Of a stretch of 15,345 nucleotides of DNA, positions 1 to 10,800 are shown in pieces. The position numbers and the translations under genes were made by a program. Under the pieces are notes generated by a model. It was not told the origin of the DNA. It saw only the letters and a program-made list of their open reading frames with translations, and did not search any database. The stretch's first letter is position 1. Each line of letters starts with the position of its first letter. The stretch is from positions 1-15,345 of the forward strand of contig QAXH01002885.1 in the NCBI GenBank assembly GCA_004335635.1, given 5' to 3'. The stretch is from Chloromonas sp. AAM2 (lineage: Eukaryota; Chlorophyta; Chlorophyceae; Chlamydomonadales; Chlamydomonadaceae).

Positions 1-63
1 GACAGGGGACAGGGGACAGGGGACAGGGGACAGGGGACAGGGGACAGGGGACAGGGGACAGGG
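1..63. repeat. Tandem repeat, nine copies of GACAGGG
   Basis: Nine perfect head-to-tail copies of the 7-bp unit GACAGGG fill the left edge. The array ends at 63 and is followed by ACTGTGACTG. It starts at base 1, so it may continue outside the window. The unit is not the TTTTAGGG or TTTAGGG telomere repeat of green algae and plants. I read it as an ordinary intergenic minisatellite. Confidence 0.95.
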
Positions 64-1296
64 ACTGTGACTGTCAGTTTGCATTCAAGGGCAGCGCTGT
101 CGGCAGGAAGATGTCTTGCAAATGCTTGTGGTATTAACACACTCCATGCTTAACTGGCTTTGTGGGGCATGCACAGGTACGCATGTGTGCATGCTTGTGT
201 GTCTCGTGGTTATGATGCATCCATTCAACCAAGCTTCTTGTTTGCTGGAATGTTCATTGTATTGTGTCGGTGGTAGCGAGGGCAACTTGCAGACCTCCTG
301 GTGGCATTTCACATGACATGCCGATAGCTTGTGAGGGGCCAAGTAAGGGCCAAGTAAGGGGAAATCCAACGCATGTATGGATTGCAGTGACTACGGACAC
401 TCACCGTATACGTGAAACGATTGCTGTCATGACGCACTCACCAATGTTGAACAGGGGTCTGCATTCAGTAGTGTACGAGGACGCGTGACAAGTGTGTGTT
501 ACAGTACTACAATGCCAGGTAGATGCCCGAACAAGCTGTGTGCTGGACGATGTTGTTATCTGTTGTTTGAGTTACCTCGAGCCTTCGAGCCTTGTACTTT
601 CGGGTTAGGGTCAGGCCACGTGCGTGCATGTTATGGTGGGCCCACTCCTGTCTGCCTTCAAGCAGGGTACGAGGTTGACGGGACTCTTTAGAGCGGTTTG
701 CTCTGTGCACAACACCACTATGGCCTGTTATTGTTCATGTTACGGGACCATACCCTACTTGCATCCATTCTTTCAATGGTTCAGTGATATACTTGAGGCT
801 CTAGCCAGACTGCACTCTGATACTCTACTTCAGGGCGCAGCCTGCGCTGTTTACGGTTGACTCGAAATGATTTTTTTCCCCTGGGAAATCAGGAAGGGAT
901 TTTGGCTTTCTGGCTGTTAGTTTTTGGCGGGTTTTGGAAATTTATGTGAGCTGTGCGTTTCCAACCAGGCAGTCGTTTACCCGCTCAGACTATCTGTTTC
1001 GGGTTGCAGCAGCATTGTTGGCAGAAGAGAGATCCTATGTATTGCTTGTGAGATTGCGACCGACACGGTCAGCACATAGGATCAACCAGCCGTTGGTATT
1101 CGTTTTCGAGATTTGTGTACATCCCAAGCTTACTATACCCTTACCACCGCATCAAGGTCATGATCTTCGGAATGCTGCAGATGTGGTTGATTTGATATCC
1201 ATGAGGCAACTATTTGCGTCATCTCACCACCTGGTGAACTGAATTCAAAACGTGCTTGGTGAATTGAATTCAAAACGAGCTTGGTTAATATCCTTT
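64..1296. other. Intergenic stretch with no recognisable gene
   Basis: I see no coding exon, tRNA or known mobile element here. The longest open frame (about 934-1242, plus strand) starts with TTG, has no ATG near its start and resembles no family I know. Small direct duplications occur: GGGCCAAGTAA twice in tandem at 336-357, and a 25-bp imperfect pair at 1233-1282. The part near 865-950 is T-rich. It lies downstream of the CGEP gene and probably holds the end of a neighbouring gene or plain spacer. Confidence 0.6.
1233..1282. repeat. 25-bp imperfect tandem duplication
   Basis: Two adjacent 25-bp copies (1233-1257 and 1258-1282) differ at two positions. Each contains an EcoRI-like GAATTC core followed by AAAACG. 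The pair lies just beyond the proposed poly(A) signal of the CGEP gene. It looks like a local replication-slippage product. Confidence 0.85.
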
Positions 1297-1301
1297 TTAC
1301 A
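1297..1301 (-). terminator. Candidate poly(A) signal TGTAA of the CGEP gene
   Basis: Read on the minus strand, the bases are TGTAA, the usual polyadenylation signal in Chlamydomonas-type green algae. It is the first such pentamer downstream of the CGEP stop codon at 1857, which implies a 3' UTR of about 560 nt. The motif is short and would occur by chance, and no transcript data are available, so the assignment is tentative. Confidence 0.4.
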
Positions 1302-1856
1302 TACTAGCCGTTGTAATCACACGCGGGCGGCACTGGACCATCCTTGACCATCCTGCACTCTTGCTTGCGTGCTTCCTGTGCATATGTCCTTAGTGGTTGA
1401 CAAGCGCCAGATGCCGCAAAAACGGTTGCTTAAATACAAAAAAAGATGTATGCCAGTTCTGGGACAATTTGAAGAAACGCCTGTGGGGCCAGTGTGGTCG
1501 CAGAAATAATTTGTTTTATATGCCTTTCAAGCTCATAAACAAGAGCATAAACTGGAACAAGAGCATAAACTGAACACTCGCTCACTCTCGCTCTGTTATG
1601 GGTAAGTCCTTGTCATGTTCTAGCAGGCGAAAGAGAATCTCCACAGCGCTCAAGGCATCAAAACGTGAAACAAGCAAACTGTGTTCTGGCAAGTGGGCAC
1701 ATGGTTCAGACCATCACCAGCTTGACTGTTGGTGTGTTGGCCATCACAGCTAATGAGGGATGGGTTCATCCAGGTCGTAGCCAGCTTTGACAGTCACAGG
1801 TGCCACAGTGGAGAGAGACAAGGGCAACTCCCACGTCTCTCAGCATCCTGTGGCTT
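1302..1856 (-). other. Probable 3' UTR of the CGEP gene
   Basis: Non-coding stretch between the CGEP stop codon and the first TGTAA signal on the same strand. It contains a tandem duplication of an 18-bp unit, AACAAGAGCATAAACTGG, at 1538-1572 (the second copy lacks a match at its last base). No protein-coding pattern is visible on either strand. Confidence 0.45.
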
Positions 1857-4800
1857 TCATTCGCTGCTATCGGAGTCGGTTACTGAACTGGCATAGTCAG
1901 GGTCCACTCGGCCGAAACCTGCGTACTTCTCAATCCACCTGCGGACGTGACGCAAAAACCGTGTTAAGACAAAATAACAAAGTGTGTCCTTTGTTTTCGT
2001 ACCAGGAGGATCAAGGTAGAACAAGATGAATGCCAAGCAAACGATGCTCAGCATCTGTTCTTTGTGACCAATATCCTGCCAGGGCTAGATTGGGCTGCTC
2101 CCAAGAAAGAGCAAATGAGCACTCACTGGCAGACTGGGCATCATAAAGCACATCAAATGGTTAGGGTTGCGCCCTTTTGTGGTCTGCCCGCCTGTGCCTG
2201 TCCCACCCAGACCTGCAAACCCAACACTCACTGGTCGGTCTCAAACAGTGTGTGCATGATACTCTCTCGCGCCCTGAGGAGCAGGGCAGAACAGTTCAAA
2301 ATCGCGTTGCTGAAGGCATTTACATGTGTAGAACTGTTTGTACATGCTGAAGGCATTTACACCTTGCATGTGCAGCAGCAGCAAACATATTCCGCATCAC
2401 AATCGTCCAGTTGATTGATTAGCCTACAGCTAATGTTTTGCCATGCTCAAGCCAAAGAGGGGGCTTGATGCCTGCCCACAATAATATCGCTCCCCAGCAT
2501 ACAGTGTTCGGTTTGAACTGGTAACAACTGCCCACCTGTATCCATGTGACTCATGTGGCAGGATCACCAACCGACACGTGGCTCCATGACCCTTGAGCGC
2601 CTGCGCACGAACGCACACAACGCATAGAATTTGCATGCCGTCCAATCACATGCAAAGTCTGTCTTGTGCTCCTTTGCTTGCTTTTGCTGCACTTTGCTCC
2701 CTTTTTTCTGATCTTACAACTTGTCTTGTAAGCTGGCTTCATGCTCATGTTTTGAACCTCATTTGTTTCCCTTCATGCTGGCAAGTAACTTGCAACGATT
2801 ATCAGCTTTGCATGTGCTCCTCAAGTCGTGCTCCTTAAGTGTGCGCTCGCCTGGTAGAATCGTTCGCTCTGCAGCGGGAAAGTTCCCGGGTTGTTGTCGT
2901 CCTCGCCGTGGATGAGCAGCAGAGGGCGGGTGATCTTGTCCGCAGCCATGAAGGGGCTCATGCGCTCGTACACTGAGGAGGCCTGGAGCACAAGCGCATG
3001 GGTAACAGTGGAGTGGGGGATTTTCTGGGTAGGAAGGGGTAGATGAACCCTCTAGAAGCACACCCACAATGTGCACGGCTTTATGATCAACAGCGCAAGA
3101 TTGTGTTTCGCTGACTTGTCATCTGGCACAGGGTGCAGGAACAGCGCGGACATGAGCAGGCCGCGCAGTTGAGCAGCCGGGTCTGAGGGCAAAGTTTGCA
3201 TGATACCAGCTGCTGCACACGACTGCAGCATGTCTGCACTGAGCGTTGACTGTGTGCGTGTGCATGGAGCAGATAGCGGCCCACTTGCACAGTTCATCGC
3301 CAACGCCACATGTGTCCGTGGGCTGCTCCTGCACAGTGCCGTCTCACCTGCCACAGAGTCCGTTCCTCGTTCTGGAACCCGAACGGCGTGAGTGTGCGGT
3401 TGTAGGCGCCCGTGCGCGCCACGCCTGCTGCAAACACCTCCGGGGCGTGCGCCACCAGGTTAGCGGCCATGAAGGCACCGTAAGAATCTGTCACAGCAGG
3501 GAACCAGCACCGCAAGTAGCTTGTGTGGCTCTGCAGCCTGTGCATTACGACCGAGGCCTGGAGGGCAGCTGTTTGGTGCTTGAAGTGGATCTAGAATTGG
3601 TACTGCTAGGGCTCAGATGGGATGCAAACTGCAGTAGGGCCGTAACCAGGCTGATGTAAGACAGGGGCTCGGCTAGAGTTGAATGCAGGCAAGTGTCAGA
3701 TATCAAGGCCGTGCGATTGACGACCACAGGGGCCAAGCTAGCCGCACTGGCCTGTGACTGCATGCATTCACTCACGTCCGCCCACGGACACACGCTTGAG
3801 GTCTACCACCCCTCTCCTGACGCCCTCATCCACCACAGCCTTAGCCCCGCCTGCAACCATTCAGGGACATGAGCAGGCACAGGCCCGTTCGTGCATGAGT
3901 GTTGTATGCACGTGCACAACAGTGTAGACATTCATCTGCAGGGCACCTGTTAAGAGAGCCAACGGCCTACAGGGTGCCGAACGGTCATGTCAGAATCGTC
4001 CAATCTTCTCTAGACATCAGCAGCTACGACATGAAGACATGTAATGAAGAACCTGGCACATGATCTGGCACCAGTCAGAGAACTGCACTGAGATAACCAG
4101 CCTGCCAAGTGTTTAGCTACTGAACTGTACACCTATCAACCGTTGAGCCAAAATTTGTCAAGCTACATGTTGCTGAAAGTATAGCGCTGCTTGCTAGGCA
4201 GCGCTGTCTTGGCCTCCCAACACTGTGTGTGCAGGTACACTTGGCAAATTCCATTCCTGTTCACCAACTGTCTCCACCCCTGCTCCTGCCCCCACCCTTT
4301 AGCCATGCCTCCTCCCCACCCACTCGTGAGCTGCTCTAGGAATGTGTCGTTTGGCTCTTCATCGCCCTCTGCCACGATAGGCAGAGTGGGCCCATCAAGC
4401 ACTGCATACCTGCACCCAACAAAGTGCAGAACAGCACATGACCTGCACCTTCACATGCACTTCATCAAAGCAAAAGAGTTGCATGTACCTCTTCACGTGC
4501 GTCTGACTGGAGAAAAAATGTGCGGAAGCACGCATGGGTCCAGAGGGTGAGCGCTCATGCAGGCCCAAACGTGTGTGTACTGTCAGCCACTCACCCTCTC
4601 GCCACCCAGAGTGTGGGGCTGGTGCTGCCGATGTAGGAGAACTGGTAGGGGCTGCGCCGCATCTGACCCGCGGCGTCCTGCACACCACACGACAATGGTG
4701 TGGTGCATGATCAGCAGGTACTGACTGCACTGAGCCCTCGCAAAAGGTGACGCAAATCAGGCGGTGTCCAAGGTGTTCTACTCTGCACGCCTTGCCATTT

Positions 4801-7800
4801 TTTGGTTACCTCAGGGTGCCGTGAGCATTCAGCACACTGACTACACTTCGCCTTTGCATAAGCTGGCGCGGCTGGCTGCTGTCCAAGGCCAAACGCAAGT
4901 ACTACTGCACTTTTGCTCTGCGTGCCTTGTCTTTTCCAGCAAGCAGAAACGTGCAAGGCGTCCCAATATCCAGCCCTCACACCGGCTCACCTTTGACTTG
5001 AACTCCCTGGGATATGCCCAGACGATGGTTGGCAGCGGCCCGTCCCGCTTGGGGTCGTACCCCGGGGGCGTGTAGAGCGTGGCAGTGAGCATCACCCCGT
5101 CGGCGCGAGGGTAGCGCAGCACCTCCCGCTGGAGGTCACGCAGCTGAGGGAACCAAGGAACACAGGGGACACGGCCAGATGTGACCGGGTACACTCAACA
5201 GGGCAAGGCAGGGCTGAGAAGGCAAGAACCTACCTTGTGCTTTGATGTGTTTTTGTCTGACAAATCTATGTTGTGTAGGCAGGAAGGGGTAGAGAGGGGT
5301 ACAAGCTAAGTGGGGGGATAGCTGCATTCCAGTGTGCCCTCATCAGATCATCAACATGCCCTCGACCCATGCCCGTCTTTGGCAATCAAGTGGGTCGAGC
5401 TGCAGCAAAACAGCGGAACCCGCTGTTACCTGTTGGCTGAAGCCAGAATACCATAAAGCCTCTGACAGTCAAAAATATCTTGCGGCTTTAGATACCGATC
5501 AGCCCCTGCCTGCAGGCCACAGGTCGCAACAGCAACACGCCCTGCACCTCGTGCCCTCAGCCTTTGCTCTCACCATGGGGTAGGGGTGTGGGTAGTTGGT
5601 AACCAGTCGCTCTGTGGTGCGCGATGCGTTGTCATGCAGCGTCATGATGTATGACTGGGGAGGGTCCTGCGGGATGTGGATGAACATGCAAAGAAGCATA
5701 GCGTGAGCCGGTCAGGGCGGCGGCCAGGGCAGAGAAGCATAGCGTGAGCCGGTCAGGGCGGCGGCCAGGGCAGAGAAGCAGTACGGCTCAACGGAACAGT
5801 AGGCTCAGTCCAATGGCCCAACACAGGAGGTTGGCCAATAGAGCATGGGCATGTGAGATGGAGCGGCGCAGCACAGGACTACTAAGCACATGATCACTGC
5901 ACACGCGGAGGAGTCACCGCTTGTATGAGCCTCAAACAGAATCAGGGCTTGATGCTGTGGAGCATACACTGTGAGGCACCTATATGATGAGTGACATGCA
6001 GCATGAGATGCACACAGCAGCGCCTTTGCCCACCTTAGCTGTTTCTCGCGAGAACATGATCTCCAGTCCCTCCAAGCGCACAGGTCCCGGCTGCGGCCAC
6101 AGGAAGAGCTCAGGTTAAGAGTCGAGGAAGTGGGGCAAGGCACCAAAGGAGCCAATCAAAGGAGGCTCGCGTTGTGCTCGCGAAGGCAGCAGGATGTTGT
6201 GTGCAGACGCAACTGCTGAGAGCACAGGCTTTGCCAGAGTGCCGGCCTCTAATACGCCCATGTGACTGCTTGCCTGCCAACCACTCCAGGTTCTGTCCGC
6301 GTTTTCACCCAGCGGGCCGCCCACCTGCCTCACCACTGCTGTGCTTCAGAACTGCCCGTCTGCCCGGCCACTGGGTCGATCATGCCTGTGCCCGCTTGCC
6401 TGCCCCTTAAATGTCCCCTGATCGCCCCCTTAGCCGCCCATACCCACGACTATGCTCAGTGCACCAAACATGCGCCATCAGCATGCATGAATGTGCCCAC
6501 CTCTACGTCGTTCATGATTGCCCCTAGCTGTTCGTAGTAGGGTGCGTTGCTCTGCCACAGCCGCTTGCTGTCGCATGTGTCGAGGTCCAACAGGTCCAGA
6601 AAGGGGCGGTTGCCCTCGGGACTGGCGCCCGTGCCCTGGAGCAGGAAAGCAAGGGGAGCGAAGGGGAAGGGAGGGGTTTGAAGGGGATAGGAACAGGTGA
6701 GGATGCAAGGCAGATCCAGGCTGTCAATAGACACTGTGTGTAGGCACAGAGACAGAGTCACTGACAAGGTGCAGGTTGAGATACTCGAAGTAGGGCAGGG
6801 GATGGCAACTCAAGCAGAGCTTTAGGATTGTTACCGCTAAAGTCCAGGCCACAAGTCCTAGCAAGACTTGGTAAATCACAAGGACAACTGGGCGCAGAAG
6901 TCCCCTTGTCCTTGCATGCAGGCCAGCATGGCTAGAGCCATGCAACCCCCAAGCCGGCCTCACCTCCATGAGCAGTTTGCGCTCTCCATCCACCTTGGCC
7001 AGAATGTACCTGCATGGGTCAGCACGGCCTCAAACCTTGCAAACTCGGACAGACAACGTGCACAGACGATACGGATGCCTGATGTAGAATGGAAGCGATG
7101 TGCGTGTACAGCGAGTGCGGATGCAGCACGCACAACACGCCAAAACGTGACAGGAAGAAGCGTTGAGTCAAGATCAAAGCAAGGCAGGCAGGCGGACCTC
7201 ACTTCAAAACCAGTCACACGTGTGCTCCTGGGCAACCTACTGCCGACATTAGGCATCATGGGCAGGTGAAGCCAAGGCATTTGTCAATTGTTCCAGCTTC
7301 CTATGCCCGTGGTGCTCTTCATCCCATGTGCCACTCACGTGCCCCACTCAGTCCTGCGCGTGAGGGGCGACCCCGGGTCTGTGTAGGCCTCCTCGTAGTT
7401 CCTGCAGGGCAGCACAGCAGGTCGCAGGGCCGTGACCTACAGCATCAGGTACCCACTACTTGACAAGTGCGGTTGGAGTGCTTTAGTGCCGTTACGGCTG
7501 GCGAATGATTATGTAGCTGCCTGGCCTGGCACATGCAGATCACTCTGCCTCTGTTGTGCCCTGTCTGCCGATATACATCACTTTGACACACCTTGGCAAT
7601 CCTTGCCATTGCCGGCATGTACCACTGCACGGTTCATGGCTGTCTGCTTTTACACCCAACTCGCCCCCAATCTCACAGCACACTTTCCATGGCCCACACT
7701 CCTGTTGCCCACCTGTCGAACAGCACTTTGGGTGGCTGCTGCGGGGCTCCGGGCGAGATCAGTGTCCACACTGAGCGGCGCGTTTTCCACCAGGACTCGT

Positions 7801-10800
7801 ACAGAATGGCCAGGTCATCGTCGCCCCACGACACGCCCCCGCACCGCAGGTCGGTGGAGGCAAGCACACGCGGGGAGACGGAGGCGGCGCTGTCTGCAAC
7901 ACAACACATCGCCAGCACACAACACACACAGGCGTGGTGGTACGGAGTGCCGGAATGAGCTTGGTTACAGTGAATTCGGATGCATGTGTCAACTCAGCTG
8001 GATTATACGCACACAAAAACTCGCTTCTCAGCAAGGCTCTTGCCAGGCTGTGGCCCCACTGGCGGCCTTGGTCTATCTGTAAAATTGGCCAATTGTATCA
8101 CCTGGCTGCATCCTTGACTGGCCCCTCCCCTTCTCCGCCTCTCCACCTGTGCTTTGCATCGGCCCAATGCTGCTTTCCTTACACAAATGGCCTAGTCCTA
8201 GTCTGTCACCTGGCTGGGCCCTTCACTGGCTCAAACAAACAGCCCCTGCACCCCTGCACTTCCTGACTTAGCGTCAGCAGCACCAGCAGTCCCCTGCAAT
8301 GCGAGTAAGATTATGTTGTGTATGGAGTTGAGCCGTCTTCTGTTCGACTTGTCAGAGAATACAGATGCAACATGACACTCACTCACCTGTGGTGGTGTGT
8401 TTTGCTGCCTCCCGCGCACACAGCGTGTACACGATGTCACGCGGGGACACATCCACCGCAGGGTCACCACCATCCTGCATGCACAAGGCACGTGGACCCA
8501 TGCACATGTGACACAACATGCAGGGTCTAGTTTGTTGGAAGATAGCCAGGTCACAACGTTTGCTGGTGCACCCTGGAGAAAAGGCCTGGCCAGCGGCTCA
8601 ACTGCCGATGCAATGGTTGACTGTTGAACCCAACGGACGGGCATGTAACTGGGTGGACTGGTCACGCTGTTGGCGGTTTCAGTGCTCACCTGAGCCTCTA
8701 TCCAGTAGAGCTCACTGGGCTTATCCGACCGCCAGCTGATACCGCGCGGGCCCTGCACAATGCGGTGCGCAGAGCCGGGTAGAAATTGGCTACTCGTGCC
8801 TGCTGGGATCGCATGTAGTCACGCTGCAACCTGCAGGGCTACTAGGGCATGAGCTACCACTACTGAGCTACTAGGGCTCATGCTGCAACCTCCACGTCTT
8901 GCCACAGCCGCATGCACAACCCTTCCGTTGCTCATTCCGTGAGTCATGGCATGCCCACAGCACATGTGGTGCGGCTCCAGAGCCGCAGCCCTTCATTCGC
9001 AGTGCACACAATAAGATTCCAAGTGGTCACAGCCAAATGAGTGCAAAGTGTGTACACACCCACTGCATCACAGTGATATGGTTCTCAATGGCTTGTTGAC
9101 CCACATGAAGGATGCACCAAGTTATCTGTGCTGCCACAGCCTTACACACAACCCCATGCACAGACATATGCTCATCCTCTGCCACACTCCCCTGCCCCCA
9201 CCTTGCGTGTGCTGTTGAATGCGATGGGGATGTCCTCGGCCAGGGGCAGGTTGGCCAGCTCGCGCACCTGAGCACACAACAGTACAAAGCAAGGCATAGG
9301 GCACAGGGTGGGGGAAACGGCATAGAAACTGCTGACAGAATACAAAGTCAGCGCGTGGGAAGGCGCAGACAAACAAAGCACATGGCACAGGGATCTGGGG
9401 CAGGCACACTGCGTCCAAGGCATGCCACACATGCCTGGTCATGCTGACCACGTGCCCAATCCCTTCCTCTGTGCGGTTGCTCGTCTTCACAGTCTGGGTT
9501 ACTGCAACAGGCTATTGATTCAAGACACTGAATGCGTGATGAATGATTGAGGCGATGTTTGATGCTGGTGCACCATGTACCACTTGAGCGCTTACACATG
9601 GTGTCAGGTTCACCACACGCAGCAACGCAAAACGCCAAGACCCATGGCTGTGGAGGTGGTATACCTAGCCAAAGCAGCACGCACCAGTGATCCATCCCGG
9701 TTCCAAAGCTGTGTGCGCATGGGAAAGCGCCCGCATGGCACTGTGAAGGAATAGGGGGGCTCAATCCAGCTGACCAGCATGAACTGCCCGTCAGGGGAAA
9801 CGTCCACTCTACAGGCGAGGGCAACACCTCAGGTCACATTGGACGTCAAGCAACAACCACACATTGCACATTGGGCCGGCAGCAACAAGCAAAGTCAACT
9901 CATCAGGGCACATGGGATGACAAGCGTGGCAGGCTACATGCGAGTGAGCAGACAAGGCGCAAATTCCAGCCATAACTCAACTTTGGCAAAAGCAACACCC
10001 TGAGTGAGCTGGCTGTCCAAGCTAGAATCTTGCAAGCGACATGGAAGGATTGGCAAGATGCATGGAGGACAAAACAGGCATGGCGTTGATAGGAATGATG
10101 CCCTGAACGACAATGAACAGTTGAGTTGGGGTCACAGTGACTCGCTCTGTGCATGTGCGATTTGCACTGTGAAGCGTGGCATACAAGGAGTAGGCCCCAC
10201 CCTTGCTATGTGCGTGCAACTTCAAGCGTCACTCGACTCACTCAATGTACATCCTCTTGGAACCAATCTTGGTCCTGGCGCCGGTGTGCACATTGATGGT
10301 GATGAGCTCACTCATGCCATAGTGCTCAAAGAGGGCAACATCGTGGTCATCCTGCAGCATGCCAGGACCAAGCACACGCTTTGCGTGAGGGGAAACAGCA
10401 CAAACCAGCCTAGATGGGTGTGGGTTAGAGTTGCTAGAATGCATCATGTTCCAGAAGCGTGTTCGCACGGACAACGAGGATGTTTCTGTGTTAATGTCAT
10501 GGTCATCCCCGCGGAAGAGTGGGCTTGGCTTGACTGTGCGCTGAAATGTGTTGAAAGTGTGGTGTAAATTGGCAAGGCCCCATGATCAAATTGATTCATT
10601 TTAGTGTGCTTGGAAGACCTCTTAAACTGACAAGACCTATAAGCCAGCCAGAGGTCATGACCACAGACGGGCCAGGCCAAGGCTAGACCAGTGTCGTGCC
10701 TGGCTCACCTTGAGCAGGTCTGGGTAGGTGCGGTTCTGTGACTTCTTTCCCGAGCTGTTATCCTGGATGCGGGGGCCGGGGGGCTGCGGGGGCCGCTGCG

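Larger units (their letters stand above)
1857..5143 (-). other. CGEP exons 18-26: alpha/beta-hydrolase catalytic domain
   Basis: Nine exons encode about residues 654-938. The domain opens with TATLYTPPGYDP (about 673-684). The nucleophile lies in G-H-S-Y-G (785-789, Ser787), a GXSXG elbow split by intron 21 inside the His codon. The acid is in LLIHGEDDNNPG, most likely Asp861 by alignment with the DPP-IV type motif, with Asp860 the less likely choice. The base is His895 in PHESHGY, encoded by exon 24. GAYNRTLTPFGFQNE follows the elbow and is strongly CGEP-like. All three triad members are present, so the enzyme should be active. The C-terminal tail after WIEKY is acidic and Ser-rich and ends in Glu938. 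Confidence 0.93.

Noticed and set aside
1..63. Telomere repeat or CRISPR-like array
   Set aside because: The unit is 7 bp without spacers and does not match algal telomere repeats (TTTTAGGG or TTTAGGG).
934..1242. Plus-strand 102-codon open frame
   Set aside because: It opens with TTG, has no early ATG, no recognisable domain and no flanking splice pattern that would make it an exon.
7432..8082. Plus-strand open frame of 216 codons, the longest in the window
   Set aside because: It lies antisense over CGEP exon 12 and its flanking introns, shows no family resemblance, and starts across intron sequence. It is a shadow of GC-rich coding sequence plus chance.
8260..8293. A possible extra CGEP microexon after a GCAG acceptor (Gly/Ala-rich frame)
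   Set aside because: The attractive frame needs phase 0, but exon 11 ends in phase 1. In the required phase the stretch meets a TGA within a few codons. Joining exon 11 directly to exon 12 keeps frame.
10004..10567. Plus-strand open frame of 187 codons
   Set aside because: Antisense to CGEP exon 7 and parts of introns 6 and 7. The minus-strand exon is firmly supported by homology, and this frame resembles nothing known to me.
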